Below, piece by piece: positions 26,772 to 35,407 of a DNA stretch of 64,000 bases. The notes under the pieces are model-generated. The model was not told the DNA's origin. It searched no databases and was given only the letters and a program-made list of their open reading frames with translations. A program made the position numbers and the translations under genes. The stretch lies in the NCBI RefSeq assembly GCF_003182095.1, contig NZ_QGTJ01000007.1, positions 62,001 to 126,000 of the forward strand, written 5' to 3'. This DNA comes from Plasticicumulans acidivorans (GTDB lineage: Bacteria > Pseudomonadota > Gammaproteobacteria > Competibacterales > Competibacteraceae). Within the stretch, counting starts at the first letter, position 1, and every line of letters starts with the position of its first letter.

Positions 26772-27518
26772 CTACTCGCAGGTGCCGATCGCACCGGGGC
26801 GGCAGCGGCGGCGATCGGTCCAGATGGTGCTGTCGAGCCGTGCACCATCGAGCCGCGTGCCGTCGAGGATGGCGCCGACCAGCGAGGCGTTGCTGAGGTC
26901 AGCGCCGCTGAGGTCGGCATTGCTCAGGTCCGCGCCGTCGAGCCGCGCACCGCGCAGCCGGGCACCGGCAAGCAGCGCGTTTTCCAGACTGGCACGCAGC
27001 AGATTGGCGTTGTTCAGGCTAGCGTTGCGCAGCACGGCGGCATCGAGCGTCGCCTGCTCCAGACGGACACCGTCGAGGGTCGCGCCGGTGAAGTCCGCCT
27101 TGGTGAAATCAGCCTGGTAGGCGTTCGCAGCGCTGAGGTTGGCCTCGGGGAAGCTCGCCTGCGCGGCCTGCGCCCGTTCCAGGCGCGCGGCGTCGAGTTT
27201 GGCGCCGTCGAAGTGGCCGCCTTCGAGCCGGGCGCCGACCAGGCGCGCCTTGCTCAGCCGGGCTTGCGACAGGTCGGCGCCGGCGAGCGAGCCGCGGCCG
27301 AAGTCCGCGCCGTCGAGCAGGGCGCCGACCAGGCTGGCGCTGCTGAGATCGGCCCGTTCCAGCACCGCCTCGCGCAGGTCGGCGCCGTTGAGCATCGCGC
27401 CGGGTTTGGCGCAGGCGTACCAGTTGACCCGTCGCGCCGGAGCGTCCTCACAGGCGGCATGGGCGGGTACAGCGCAGAACAGGGCGCACAGCGAGAGCAA
27501 TAGGTGGCGGGTCAGCAT
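26772..27518 (-). CDS. Exported pentapeptide-repeat protein
   Basis: The 248-residue product has a cleavable signal peptide (MLTRHLLLSLCALFCAVPAHA, cut before ACED) and then about 35 tandem pentapeptides of the A(D/N/R)LXX type, such as GADLS, NADLS and GARLE. These fold as a right-handed quadrilateral beta-helix. Two Cys near the start (ACEDAP, WYACAKPG) and two at the end (RRCRPGAIGTCE) could form disulfides in the periplasm. ATG 27518 places the signal peptide at the N-terminus. Function is unknown; it precedes the paralogous pair on the same strand. Confidence 0.9.
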   Translation of the reverse strand: MLTRHLLLSLCALFCAVPAHAACEDAPARRVNWYACAKPGAMLNGADLREAVLERADLSSASLVGALLDGADFGRGSLAGADLSQARLSKARLVGARLEGGHFDGAKLDAARLERAQAAQASFPEANLSAANAYQADFTKADFTGATLDGVRLEQATLDAAVLRNASLNNANLLRASLENALLAGARLRGARLDGADLSNADLSGADLSNASLVGAILDGTRLDGARLDSTIWTDRRRCRPGAIGTCE

Positions 27519-27664
27519 GCGGTGCCTTATCTCTCTACCGGATGTCAGTCGGCCCGACAGCCTAGCGCGAACGGGCCCAGGCTTCGAGCGACCGTCACCG
27601 CTCAGTGGCGTCTGCGGACAACACGCAAGGCGCTGTGCACAGACGATGGCTTCGGATCGCTGAC

Positions 27665-30130
27665 TCACGCCACCCGCCGTATGCCGCGCGGCTTGTCGAA
27701 CAGCCATTGCTCGACGTCGGTGAACTGCGCGGCGTAGTGCACGGTGATGCCGTCGCGGATGTGCTCGGGCAGCTCATCGAAGTCACCGCGGTTGGCCTCC
27801 GGCAGGATCAGCTCCTTGATGCCGACACGGCGGGCAGCGATGACTTTTTCACGCACACCGCCGATCGGCAGCACTTGTCCGGTCAGTGTCAGCTCGCCGG
27901 TCATCGCCACTGGACGCGGCAGCTCGTTGCGGGCGAGCGAGAGCAGGGCGCTGGCCATGGTGATGCCGGCGCTCGGGCCATCCTTTGGCGTGGCGCCCTC
28001 GGGCACGTGCAGGTGGATGGTGGCGTCGTCGAAATACGTCTGCGGCACGCCGAAGTCGGTGCCGTGCGCCTGCAGGTAGCTGTAGGCGATCGAGGCCGAT
28101 TCCTGCATCACCTCGCCGAGACGGCCGGTCAACTTGAAGCCGCGGCCTTTGCCGTGGATGCGGCTGGCCTCGATGTTGAGCGTGGCGCCGCCCAGCGCGG
28201 TCCACGCCAGGCCGGTGACGACACCGACGCCGGTGCTCGGCCGGTCATTCTGGAAGGAGGGCTTGCCGAGCCATTCCTCGACGGTCTTGGCGCCGACCTT
28301 GAGTGCTTTGTCGCTGCCGCGCACCAGGCGCACGGCGGCCTTGCGCACGATGCGCCCGAGCTGCTTTTCGAGGTTGCGCACGCCGGCTTCGCGGGCGTAG
28401 CCCTCGATGATCGCGCTCATCGCCGCGTCGGTGAGCTTGAGCTGCCTGGACTTGATGCCGGAGCGCTGCAGCAGCCGCGGCCACAGGTGGTGCTTGGCGA
28501 TCGCCAGTTTTTCCGAGGTGATGTAGCCGGACAGGCGGATCGTCTCCATGCGGTCGAGCAGCGGCCCGGGGATGGTGTCGAGCTGGTTGGCGGTGCAGAT
28601 GAACAGCACCTTGCTCAGGTCGAAGCGCACATCGAGGTAATGGTCGAGGAAATCGATGTTCTGTTCCGGGTCGAGCACTTCGAGCAGTGCCGAGGCCGGG
28701 TCGCCCTGGTAGCTGGCGCCGATCTTGTCGATCTCGTCGAGCATGATCACCGGGTTCGACACGCCGGTCTCGCGGATCGCCTGGATCACCTTGCCGGGCA
28801 TGGCGCCGATGTAGGTGCGGCGGTGGCCCTTGATCTCGGCCTCGTCGCGCATGCCGCCGAGCGACAGGCGATAGAACTCGCGGCCGAGCGCGGCGGCGAT
28901 CGAGCGGCCGATCGAGGTCTTGCCGACGCCGGGCGGGCCGACCAGCAGCAGGATCGAGCCGGCGACCTCGCCCTTGAGCGCGCCGACGGCGAGGAACTCG
29001 ATGATGCGGTCCTTGACGTCGGCGAGGCCGTCATGGTCGCGGTCGAGGATCTTGCGCGCGTGATCGAGATCAAGCTGATCGGTCGAATGCACACCCCACG
29101 GCAGGTCGGTGAGCACGTCGAGGTAGTTGCGGGTGACGGCATATTCCGGCGAGCCGGATTCGAGCACAGCGAGCTTGTCGAACTCGTCCTCGATGCGCGC
29201 CAGCGCCTTTTCCGGCACGACCTTGCCTTCCAGCCGCTCGCGGAAGCGCTCGCTGTCGGCGGTGCGGTCATCCTTGGAGATGCCCAGCTCCTGCTGGATG
29301 GTCTTGAGCTGCTCGCGCAGGAAGAACTTGCGCTGCTGCTCGGTCATCTTCTCCTCGACCTGCTGGCGGATCTGCGACTGCAGCTTGGCGACCTCCAGCT
29401 CCTTCTTGAGCAGTACCACCACCTTCTTCATCCGCTCCAGCACCGGCGCGGTGGCGAGGATGTCCTGCAGCTCGGCCTTGGAGGCGGTGGTCATCGCCGC
29501 AGCGAAATCGGCCAGCGGCGAGGGATCGTTGGCGTTGAAGCGGTTGAGGAAGAACTTCAGCTCCTCGGCGTAGAGCGGGTTGTGCGGCAGCAGCTCCTTG
29601 ATCGTGTTGATCACGGCTACCGAGTAGGCGCGCAGCTCGTCGGTATTCGGCAGGTCTTCTTCGTCGAGGTATTCGACGATGGCCTCGAACGGCGCCTCGC
29701 TGCTGACCCACTCGCGGATGCGGAAGCGGCGCAGGCCCTGAGCGATGAACTGGATGCGGCCGTCCTGGCGCATCGGCTTGTGGATGCGCACGACGGTACC
29801 GATTTCGTAGAAATCCTGCGGCGAGGCCCGGTCCGGCTCATCGGTGCGCGCCAGCACCAGGCCGACGACGCGCTGCGGGCGTTCCAGCGCCGCCTCGAAG
29901 CTTGGCAGCCAGGGGTCGTCATTCAGCAGCAGCGGCAGCGCCTGCGCCGGGAAGAACGGCCGCTCCCACAGCGGCAGCAGCAGCAGGCGTGAGGGCAGCA
30001 CGTCGGCGGCGATGGCGATATCGCTGCCGCTCTCGGTCGCCGCGCCCGTCTCGGTATTGGCCGGCGGCGCAGTCTCGGGTTCAGCTTCCAGCACCTCGGC
30101 ATCGAGGGCTTCGTTGTCGTGTTCGCTCAT
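27665..30130 (-). CDS. lon: ATP-dependent Lon protease
   Basis: Lon degrades misfolded and regulatory proteins. The 821-residue enzyme has an N-terminal substrate-binding domain (RLLLLPLWERPFFPAQALPLL). The AAA+ module follows, with Walker A GPPGVGKTS near 397-405 and Walker B VIMLDEIDKIG. The protease domain has catalytic Ser near 720 in PKDGPSAGITMASAL and Lys near 762 in GGVREKVIAARR. The N-terminus differs from E. coli Lon (RPFFPAQ-type), so it may be a second Lon paralogue known in some gammaproteobacteria. ATG 30130 is preferred; a longer reading into the upstream region lacks conservation. A sigma-32-like promoter lies about 36 bp upstream. It is divergent from the CobW gene. Confidence 0.96.
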   Translation of the reverse strand: MSEHDNEALDAEVLEAEPETAPPANTETGAATESGSDIAIAADVLPSRLLLLPLWERPFFPAQALPLLLNDDPWLPSFEAALERPQRVVGLVLARTDEPDRASPQDFYEIGTVVRIHKPMRQDGRIQFIAQGLRRFRIREWVSSEAPFEAIVEYLDEEDLPNTDELRAYSVAVINTIKELLPHNPLYAEELKFFLNRFNANDPSPLADFAAAMTTASKAELQDILATAPVLERMKKVVVLLKKELEVAKLQSQIRQQVEEKMTEQQRKFFLREQLKTIQQELGISKDDRTADSERFRERLEGKVVPEKALARIEDEFDKLAVLESGSPEYAVTRNYLDVLTDLPWGVHSTDQLDLDHARKILDRDHDGLADVKDRIIEFLAVGALKGEVAGSILLLVGPPGVGKTSIGRSIAAALGREFYRLSLGGMRDEAEIKGHRRTYIGAMPGKVIQAIRETGVSNPVIMLDEIDKIGASYQGDPASALLEVLDPEQNIDFLDHYLDVRFDLSKVLFICTANQLDTIPGPLLDRMETIRLSGYITSEKLAIAKHHLWPRLLQRSGIKSRQLKLTDAAMSAIIEGYAREAGVRNLEKQLGRIVRKAAVRLVRGSDKALKVGAKTVEEWLGKPSFQNDRPSTGVGVVTGLAWTALGGATLNIEASRIHGKGRGFKLTGRLGEVMQESASIAYSYLQAHGTDFGVPQTYFDDATIHLHVPEGATPKDGPSAGITMASALLSLARNELPRPVAMTGELTLTGQVLPIGGVREKVIAARRVGIKELILPEANRGDFDELPEHIRDGITVHYAAQFTDVEQWLFDKPRGIRRVA

Positions 30131-30165
30131 GTCGTTTCCATCGGCGGTCGCATCTGTTGCTACTG

Positions 30166-30193
30166 AGTTTGGGTCACGCGCGAGGAGTTCAAG
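30166..30193 (-). promoter_or_regulatory. Sigma-32-like promoter of lon
   Basis: Minus strand: CTTGAA (30193-30188), 14 bp, then CCCAAACT (30173-30166). The -35 is perfect and the -10 matches five of eight consensus positions of CCCCATNT. lon is a standard heat-shock gene, which supports it. Confidence 0.5.
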
Positions 30194-30241
30194 GTCGCGC
30201 CAGCGTATGCTGCCGGCCCCTTTTTGCGGCGGAGCCCGGCC

Positions 30242-31264
30242 ATGCCGATTCCCGTACATCTGATCACCGGCCTGCTTGGCAGTGGCAAGACCACGGCGAT
30301 CCTGCGCCTGCTCGACTACCGCCCGGCCGCCGAGCGCTGGGCGATTGTCGTCAATGACTTCGGCGAGGTCGGCATCGACGGTGCGGTGTTCGGCGCCGTC
30401 GACGGCATCAGCGTGCGCGAGATCAACGGCGGCTGCCTGTGCTGCGTCGGCGCGATGGCGCTGCGCGCGAGCTTGCCGCGCCTGCTGCGCGAACAGCGTC
30501 CCGATCGCCTGCTGATCGAGCCGAGCGGTCTGGGGCATCCGGCCGGCCTGGTCGATCTGCTCACGGCCGCCAACCTCGCCGAGCACCTCGATCTGCGCGC
30601 CATCATCAATCTGCTCGATCCGCGCCGGCTCGCTGATGCGCGGCTGTGCGCGAGTGAGCTGTTCCGCGCCCAGGCGGCACTCGCCGACGTGCTGGTGGCG
30701 ACGCATGCCGACGTCGCCTCAGCGGCGGATCTTGAGCGCTTCGCAGCCTTCGCGGCGTCGCTGTATCCGCCGAAGGCCGCCATCGGCCGCTGCGTCGACG
30801 GTGCGCTCGACCCGGCCTGGCTGGAGCTGCCGACGGCGGTCGGCGAGGGCGGGCCGATCATTTCGCCGCACGCGGGGGGGCTGGCGGCCGCGCCCGCGGT
30901 CGGACCGCGTTTTGCGCTGCCGGCGATCGATGCGCCTCAGCGTCTGGAGCATGCCAGCGATGGCCGTCACGCCTGTGGCTGGCGTTTTCCGGCGAGCTGG
31001 GTCTTCGAGGCTGGAGCGCTCAAGCAGCTGTTCGACCGTCTGGATTGCGAGCCGCCCCTGCTCGGCATCGAGCGCGGCAAGGGCGTGCTGCGTGTCGCCT
31101 GGGATCGTCTGCTGTTCAACGCCGTCGCCGGCGATGCATGCCGGGTGCAGCCACTGGCCTGGCGTCGCGACAGCCGTGCCGAGTTCATCGCCAGGGAGCA
31201 GGCGCAGCCGGACTGGGACGCACTGGGGGCCGCGCTGCTCGCCTGTCGCAGCCCGGCCGACTGA
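30242..31264 (+). CDS. CobW/G3E-family GTP-binding metallochaperone
   Basis: The 340-residue protein has the G3E P-loop GLLGSGKTTAIL, the Zn-binding NGGCLCC motif (CxCC), a Walker B-like LLIEPSGLGHP, and the C-terminal CobW_C domain (FPASWVFEAGALKQLFDRL). These GTPases deliver Zn or other metals to client proteins. The CxCC motif favours metal transfer of the YjiA/ZNG1 type, but no cobalamin or metal-enzyme cluster is nearby to identify a client. ATG 30242 gives the usual PIPVHLITGLLG start. It is divergent from lon. Confidence 0.92.
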   Translation: MPIPVHLITGLLGSGKTTAILRLLDYRPAAERWAIVVNDFGEVGIDGAVFGAVDGISVREINGGCLCCVGAMALRASLPRLLREQRPDRLLIEPSGLGHPAGLVDLLTAANLAEHLDLRAIINLLDPRRLADARLCASELFRAQAALADVLVATHADVASAADLERFAAFAASLYPPKAAIGRCVDGALDPAWLELPTAVGEGGPIISPHAGGLAAAPAVGPRFALPAIDAPQRLEHASDGRHACGWRFPASWVFEAGALKQLFDRLDCEPPLLGIERGKGVLRVAWDRLLFNAVAGDACRVQPLAWRRDSRAEFIAREQAQPDWDALGAALLACRSPAD

Positions 31265-31285
31265 TCCCGTTCGGACCGAGTGCCG

Positions 31286-31666
31286 TTACTGCGTGCAGTA
31301 GTGGTGGTACTGGTAGGGATTGGTGTCGTTGCACTGGTAGTAGCTGCTGCCGCTGGGCAGGTGATGGCCGACTGCTGCCGCGTCACCGTTGCTCTGGTCC
31401 GGCAACTGCGTGAACGGATCGTCGCTCGTGGCACCGTTGGCCGGGCTTGGCGGGGCCAGGTCCCGGGTGATCGTGAAAGGATTCTCCGTGCCGGAGTCTG
31501 GCGGGCCGGCCGCGTCGGTGTGGCTGGCGTCGTCGAGTACCGGATAGTGCTTGATCGTATCGGTGTGCGCGGGCGGATGAGGGGCGCCGATTGTCTGCGC
31601 GTAGACACTGCCGTGCAGCGCGAGGCTGGCAAGCAGAACCCGGCTGATACGGCTGAACATACTCAT
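31286..31666 (-). CDS. Exported hypothetical protein
   Basis: The 126-residue product has a signal peptide (MSMFSRISRVLLASLALHGSVYA, cut before QTIG). A low-complexity mature part rich in Pro, Asp, Thr and His follows, then a C-terminus with two Cys and many Tyr (SSYYQCNDTNPYQYHHYCTQ). It is likely periplasmic or secreted, possibly with one disulfide. I recognise no domain. ATG 31666 or the ATG two codons later puts the signal at the N-terminus. It converges with the CobW gene. Confidence 0.7.
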   Translation of the reverse strand: MSMFSRISRVLLASLALHGSVYAQTIGAPHPPAHTDTIKHYPVLDDASHTDAAGPPDSGTENPFTITRDLAPPSPANGATSDDPFTQLPDQSNGDAAAVGHHLPSGSSYYQCNDTNPYQYHHYCTQ

Positions 31667-31842
31667 GGTGGCTTCCTGCAGCAGCAATGCCGAGTGCCCA
31701 GCGTGCGGCTGCGGCTTTAACGCTGGCTTAAGCGCGGCCGGCTTGACGTTGACTGTGCGAATGACGAGCATCGCGCGCCTCCCCCCGTCTCGAAGAGAAG
31801 CGTTCTCATGCGCGACCGTGATTCATCCTGCGTCTGGCCGCC

Positions 31843-33105
31843 ATGTCCGCGCTGAGTGCTTCCGCGGCGGTGATCGGCGGTGGTCCGGCCGGGCTGATGG
31901 CGGCGGAAGTGCTGGCCGCAGCCGGCGTGCGCGTCGAACTGTTCGATGCCATGCCCTCGCCGGGGCGCAAGTTCCTGCTGGCCGGCGTCGGCGGCATGAA
32001 CATCACACATTCCGAACCGCTGGCGACCTTCCTCACCCGTTACGGCCAGCGCCGTGAGCAGATCGCGGCGCTGCTGGCCGGGTTCGGACCGCAGGATCTG
32101 CGCGAGTGGCTGCACGGCCTGGGCATCGACACCTTCGTCGGCAGCTCCGGGCGGATCTTCCCGGTCGGCATGAAGGCCGCACCGCTGCTGCGTGCCTGGC
32201 TGCAACGGCTGCGCGCCGCCGGTGTGCAGATCCACGTGCGTCACCGCTGGCTCGGCTGGAATACCGACGGAACCCTGCGCTTCGCCACTCCGGCCGGCGA
32301 GATCGCACGCAGTTTTCCGGCCTGCGTGCTCGCGCTCGGTGGCGGCAGCTGGCAGCGGCTGGGTTCCGACGGCGCCTGGGTCGAGTGGCTCGCTGCGGGC
32401 GGTACCGAGGTCGTGCCGCTGCGACCGGCCAACTGCGGCTTCGATGTCGCCGGCTGGAGCGAGCACCTGCGCACGCGCTACGCCGGTGCGCCACTCAAAC
32501 CGGTGCGCCTGAGTTTCATCGACGCCCAAGGCGAACGCTTCGAGCGGCGCGGGGAGTGCGTGCTGACCGCGACCGGCATCGAAGGCAGCCTGGTCTATGC
32601 CGCCTCGTCCGGGCTGCGCGGGCTGATCGAGGCTCACGGCGTCGCCCGACCGACCTTCGACCTGGCGCCGGATCGCGATGAGCTGCGCCTGGCGCAGGCA
32701 CTGGCGCAAGCGCGCGGTTCGCGCTCGCTGGCCCATCATCTGCAGCGGCAGGCCGGCCTGTACGGCGCCAAGGCGGCGCTGCTGCGCGAGCAGGTAGCGG
32801 CCGAATGCCTCGCCGATCCACGCCGGCTCGCGGCGGCGATCAAGGCCCTGCCGATCGAGCTGGTGGCCACGCGCCCGCTCGACGAGGCGATCAGCTCGGC
32901 CGGTGGCGTTGCTTTCGAGGCGCTGAGCCCGGAGCTGATGCTGCATGCCCGCCCGGGCGTTTTCTGCGCCGGTGAGATGCTCGACTGGGAGGCGCCCACC
33001 GGCGGCTATCTGCTGACGGCCTGTTTCGCCAGTGGCCGTGTTGCCGGTGGTGGTGCCGTGAGCTGGCTGCGCCGCTGCGGGGTCTTGTCCGAGCCCGTCA
33101 CCTGA
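31843..33105 (+). CDS. NAD(P)/FAD-dependent oxidoreductase (HI0933-like flavoprotein, TIGR03862 type)
   Basis: The 420-residue protein begins with a dinucleotide-binding fold VIGGGPAGLMAAEVLAAAG. The family signature GRKFLLAGVGGMNITHSEP follows, then SSGRIFPVGMKAAPLLRAW and VLALGGGSWQRLGSDGAW. The C-terminal FAD-contact segment includes FCAGEMLDWEAPTGGYLLTA. These features place it in the HI0933/YhiN-like group, and the shorter motif set fits TIGR03862. The reaction is not established. It stands upstream of ttcA with a 90-bp gap. Confidence 0.9.
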   Translation: MSALSASAAVIGGGPAGLMAAEVLAAAGVRVELFDAMPSPGRKFLLAGVGGMNITHSEPLATFLTRYGQRREQIAALLAGFGPQDLREWLHGLGIDTFVGSSGRIFPVGMKAAPLLRAWLQRLRAAGVQIHVRHRWLGWNTDGTLRFATPAGEIARSFPACVLALGGGSWQRLGSDGAWVEWLAAGGTEVVPLRPANCGFDVAGWSEHLRTRYAGAPLKPVRLSFIDAQGERFERRGECVLTATGIEGSLVYAASSGLRGLIEAHGVARPTFDLAPDRDELRLAQALAQARGSRSLAHHLQRQAGLYGAKAALLREQVAAECLADPRRLAAAIKALPIELVATRPLDEAISSAGGVAFEALSPELMLHARPGVFCAGEMLDWEAPTGGYLLTACFASGRVAGGGAVSWLRRCGVLSEPVT

Positions 33106-33194
33106 ATCGGCGGATTTCGCCAAGTGGGCGTCCCTGCTAGGATTCCGCGCCTGCCGCAGGCGCCCGCTCGCGGCCTCGACTGGATGTTTGCCGC

Positions 33195-34139
33195 ATGCTC
33201 GACTCGACCGCCGCCCGCTCCGACAAGGAGCGCATCAACCTGATCAAGCTCGCCAAGCGTCTGCGCCGCGGCGTCGGCGAGGCGATTCAGGACTACAACA
33301 TGATCGAGCACGGCGATCGCGTGCTGGTGTGCCTGTCCGGCGGCAAGGATTCGTACACGATGCTCGACATCCTGCGCTCGCTGCAGCAGTCGGCTCCGGT
33401 CGAATTCGAGCTGTTCGCCGTCAATCTCGACCAGAAGCAGCCGGGCTTTCCGGAGCATGTGCTGCCCGACTATCTGCGCTCGATCGGCGTGCCCTTCGAG
33501 ATCATCGAGCAGGATACCTACAGCGTGGTGCAGCGCGTGGTGGCGGAGGGCAAGACCACCTGCTCACTGTGTTCGCGGCTGCGCCGCGGCATTCTCTACA
33601 CCTACGCGCACACGCATGGCTTCAACAAGATCGCACTCGGCCATCATCGTGACGACATCCTCGAAACCCTGCTGCTGAACATGTTCTTCGGCGGCAGCCT
33701 GAAGGCGATGCCGCCGAAGCTGCTCTCCGACGACGGCCGCAACGTCGTCATTCGGCCGCTGGCCTACTGCAAGGAAAAAGACATCGAACGCTACGCGCAG
33801 GCCAAGGCATTCCCGATCATTCCCTGCAATCTCTGCGGTTCGCAGCCCAACCTGCAGCGTCAGGTGGTCGGCGACATGCTGCGCGACTGGGACAAGCGTT
33901 TCCCGGGCCGGCTGGAGACCATGTTCTCGGCGCTGAAGAATGTCGCTCCGTCGCAGCTGGCCGATACTGCGCTGTTCGATTTCACCAGCCTGGGGGCGAG
34001 CAGTGCGCCGCGCCGCGACTGGCTGGTGCCGGCGCGCGACGCTGCCGATACCGCTGAGGTGCCCGAGACGCCATCGGCCAGCGGCTCGGCCGACGCCGCC
34101 GTGCGCTACTTCCGCGGCGTGCGCATCGCCCAGGGGTGA
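33195..34139 (+). CDS. ttcA: tRNA 2-thiocytidine(32) synthetase TtcA
   Basis: TtcA is an Fe-S-dependent, ATP-using enzyme that thiolates C32 in tRNA anticodon loops. The 314-residue protein has the PP-loop [12 protein letters not shown]. The Fe-S cysteine pair is in [12 protein letters not shown] with a later Cys in [21 protein letters not shown] and [15 protein letters not shown] are also conserved. ATG 33195 matches the family. The last 40 residues after SLGAS are variable. It converges with the DUF2892 gene. Confidence 0.96.
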   Translation: MLDSTAARSDKERINLIKLAKRLRRGVGEAIQDYNMIEHGDRVLVCLSGGKDSYTMLDILRSLQQSAPVEFELFAVNLDQKQPGFPEHVLPDYLRSIGVPFEIIEQDTYSVVQRVVAEGKTTCSLCSRLRRGILYTYAHTHGFNKIALGHHRDDILETLLLNMFFGGSLKAMPPKLLSDDGRNVVIRPLAYCKEKDIERYAQAKAFPIIPCNLCGSQPNLQRQVVGDMLRDWDKRFPGRLETMFSALKNVAPSQLADTALFDFTSLGASSAPRRDWLVPARDAADTAEVPETPSASGSADAAVRYFRGVRIAQG

Positions 34140-34150
34140 GGCGCGGGCAT

Positions 34151-34175
34151 GAAAAAGCCCCGCGGCAGGCGGGGC
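34151..34175 (-). terminator. Rho-independent terminator of the DUF2892 gene
   Basis: GCCCCGC / GCGGGGC with a 5-nt loop (34157-34175) is followed on the minus strand by five T. It lies 24 bp past the DUF2892 stop and can also end ttcA transcription. Confidence 0.8.
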
Positions 34176-34199
34176 TTGGCGTGACGGCGCGAGCGGCGC

Positions 34200-34406
34200 T
34201 TACTTCTGTTCGGACTTCGACTCGGTCGGGCAGGTCTTGAGGCCGATCAGCGTGTAGGCCGGGCACCAGCCCATCAGGCCGGTGGCGATCGGCAGCACGC
34301 CGATCCAGCCCCAGACGCCGATCTGGCCGGCGAGCGTGAGACCGATCAGCACGAGGCCGACGATGATGCGCAGGATCTTGTCGAGCTGGCCGACGTTCTT
34401 GGTCAT
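34200..34406 (-). CDS. DUF2892 (YgaP-like) small inner membrane protein
   Basis: The 68-residue product has two hydrophobic helices (ILRIIVGLVLIGLTLAG and GVLPIATGLMGWCPAYTLIG) and the DUF2892 pattern NVGQLDKILRIIVG, ending GLKTCPTES. The two Cys (WCPAY, KTCPT) are typical of this family, which often accompanies rhodanese and sulfide-handling genes. It is divergent from the ArsR-family regulator and probably shares its operator. ATG 34406 is chosen; the upstream in-frame ATG would add 11 residues. Confidence 0.88.
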   Translation of the reverse strand: MTKNVGQLDKILRIIVGLVLIGLTLAGQIGVWGWIGVLPIATGLMGWCPAYTLIGLKTCPTESKSEQK

Positions 34407-34519
34407 GACAACGTTCCTCACAGGGCATGGATTCCACAAGGGAAGGCGAAACGACCGATGCAGATATATCGGCTGCGTTCCGTTTGCTATCCGCTGTTTG
34501 ACAGCATAATCATATATTC

Positions 34520-34537
34520 ATATATTCGCAAATATGA
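34520..34537. promoter_or_regulatory. Operator-like palindrome between the DUF2892 and ArsR genes
   Basis: CATATATTCGCAAATATG is an imperfect inverted repeat (15 of 18 symmetric positions) in an AT-rich patch overlapping the arsR-family start codon. It is the likely autoregulatory site. Confidence 0.6.
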
Positions 34538-34848
34538 AAATTGACGTGATGGATCAGGCGGCCGAATCCGCGGCACATCTGCTCAAGGCCATGGCCAGTC
34601 CGGTGCGCCTGAAGATCCTCTGCCAGCTCGTCGACGGCGAAAAATCCGTTGGCCAGATCGCTGACCTGCTCGGCGTGCGTGATGCGCTGGTTTCACAGCA
34701 TCTCGCACTGCTGCGCAAGGACGGCCTGGTCAGCAACCGTCGCGAAGCACAGACGATTTTCTACTCGATCGCCAGTACCTCAGCCGAAAGCATCATCCGC
34801 ACGCTGTACGCCCTGTACTGCGGAGCCAGTACCGACCCGGAGTCCTAA
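34534..34848 (+). CDS. ArsR-family regulator of the YgaV/BigR/SqrR type
   Basis: The 104-residue winged-helix repressor has the HTH DLLGVRDALVSQHLALLRKDGLV and the wing RREAQTIFYSIA. Cys30 (LKILCQLVDGE) and Cys96 (LYALYCGAS) are at the two positions that form the persulfide-sensing pair in SqrR/BigR relatives. The next gene is a rhodanese-DUF2892 protein, as in E. coli ygaV-ygaP. Sensing of sulfide or persulfide is therefore the best hypothesis, but inferred. ATG 34534 overlaps the palindrome at 34520-34537. Confidence 0.88.
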   Translation: MKIDVMDQAAESAAHLLKAMASPVRLKILCQLVDGEKSVGQIADLLGVRDALVSQHLALLRKDGLVSNRREAQTIFYSIASTSAESIIRTLYALYCGASTDPES

Positions 34849-34852
34849 CCCG

Positions 34853-35407
34853 ATGAGCCTGAACACGATTGACGTCAAGACCCTGCAGACCCGCCTCGCC
34901 GATGGCACGGCGGTGCTGATCGACATCCGCGACCAGAACGAATACGCCCGCGAGCACATCGTCGGTTCCCGCCTGGTACCGGCCGATACGCTCGATGCCC
35001 ACGAATTCGACGCCGACAGCGGCAAGCTGCTGGTGTTCTGCTGCCAGAGCGGCATGCGCACCGCCGCCAACGCCGCGCGCATCCTCAACCGCGCGCCGGG
35101 TGAAGTCTGCATGCTCGACGGCGGCCTTGAGGCCTGGAAGCGGGCCGGGCTGCCGTATCACGAGGACCGTTCGCAGCCGCTGCCGATCATGCGTCAGGTG
35201 CAGATCGCGGCCGGTACGCTGGTGCTGCTCGGCGTCGTGCTCGGCTTTCTGGTGGCGCCGGCCTGGTTCGGACTGTCGGGCTTTGTCGGTGCCGGCCTGC
35301 TGTTCGCCGGACTCACCGGCTTCTGCGGCATGGCGAATCTGCTGGCGCTGATGCCGTGGAACAAGCCGCGGCCGAGCAATCCGCAGCCGGCACAGCCGGC
35401 GGCGTGA
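34853..35407 (+). CDS. Rhodanese-DUF2892 fusion (YgaP-like membrane sulfurtransferase)
   Basis: The 184-residue protein has an N-terminal rhodanese domain (VKTLQTRLADGTAVLIDIRDQNEYAREHI) with the active-site Cys in LVFCCQSGMRTAANA. It ends in two membrane helices of the DUF2892 type (QVQIAAGTLVLLGVVLGFLV and VGAGLLFAGLTGFCGMANLLALMPW). This is the layout of E. coli YgaP, an inner-membrane rhodanese. It starts 4 nt after the ArsR-family stop, so the two form an operon. The substrate is presumably a persulfide or thiosulfate donor. Confidence 0.92.
   Translation: MSLNTIDVKTLQTRLADGTAVLIDIRDQNEYAREHIVGSRLVPADTLDAHEFDADSGKLLVFCCQSGMRTAANAARILNRAPGEVCMLDGGLEAWKRAGLPYHEDRSQPLPIMRQVQIAAGTLVLLGVVLGFLVAPAWFGLSGFVGAGLLFAGLTGFCGMANLLALMPWNKPRPSNPQPAQPAA

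Noticed and set aside
27605..29992. 795-codon plus-strand frame opposite lon
   Set aside because: Antisense to a Lon protease with every catalytic motif; the translation is His/Asp/Gly-rich with no family pattern.
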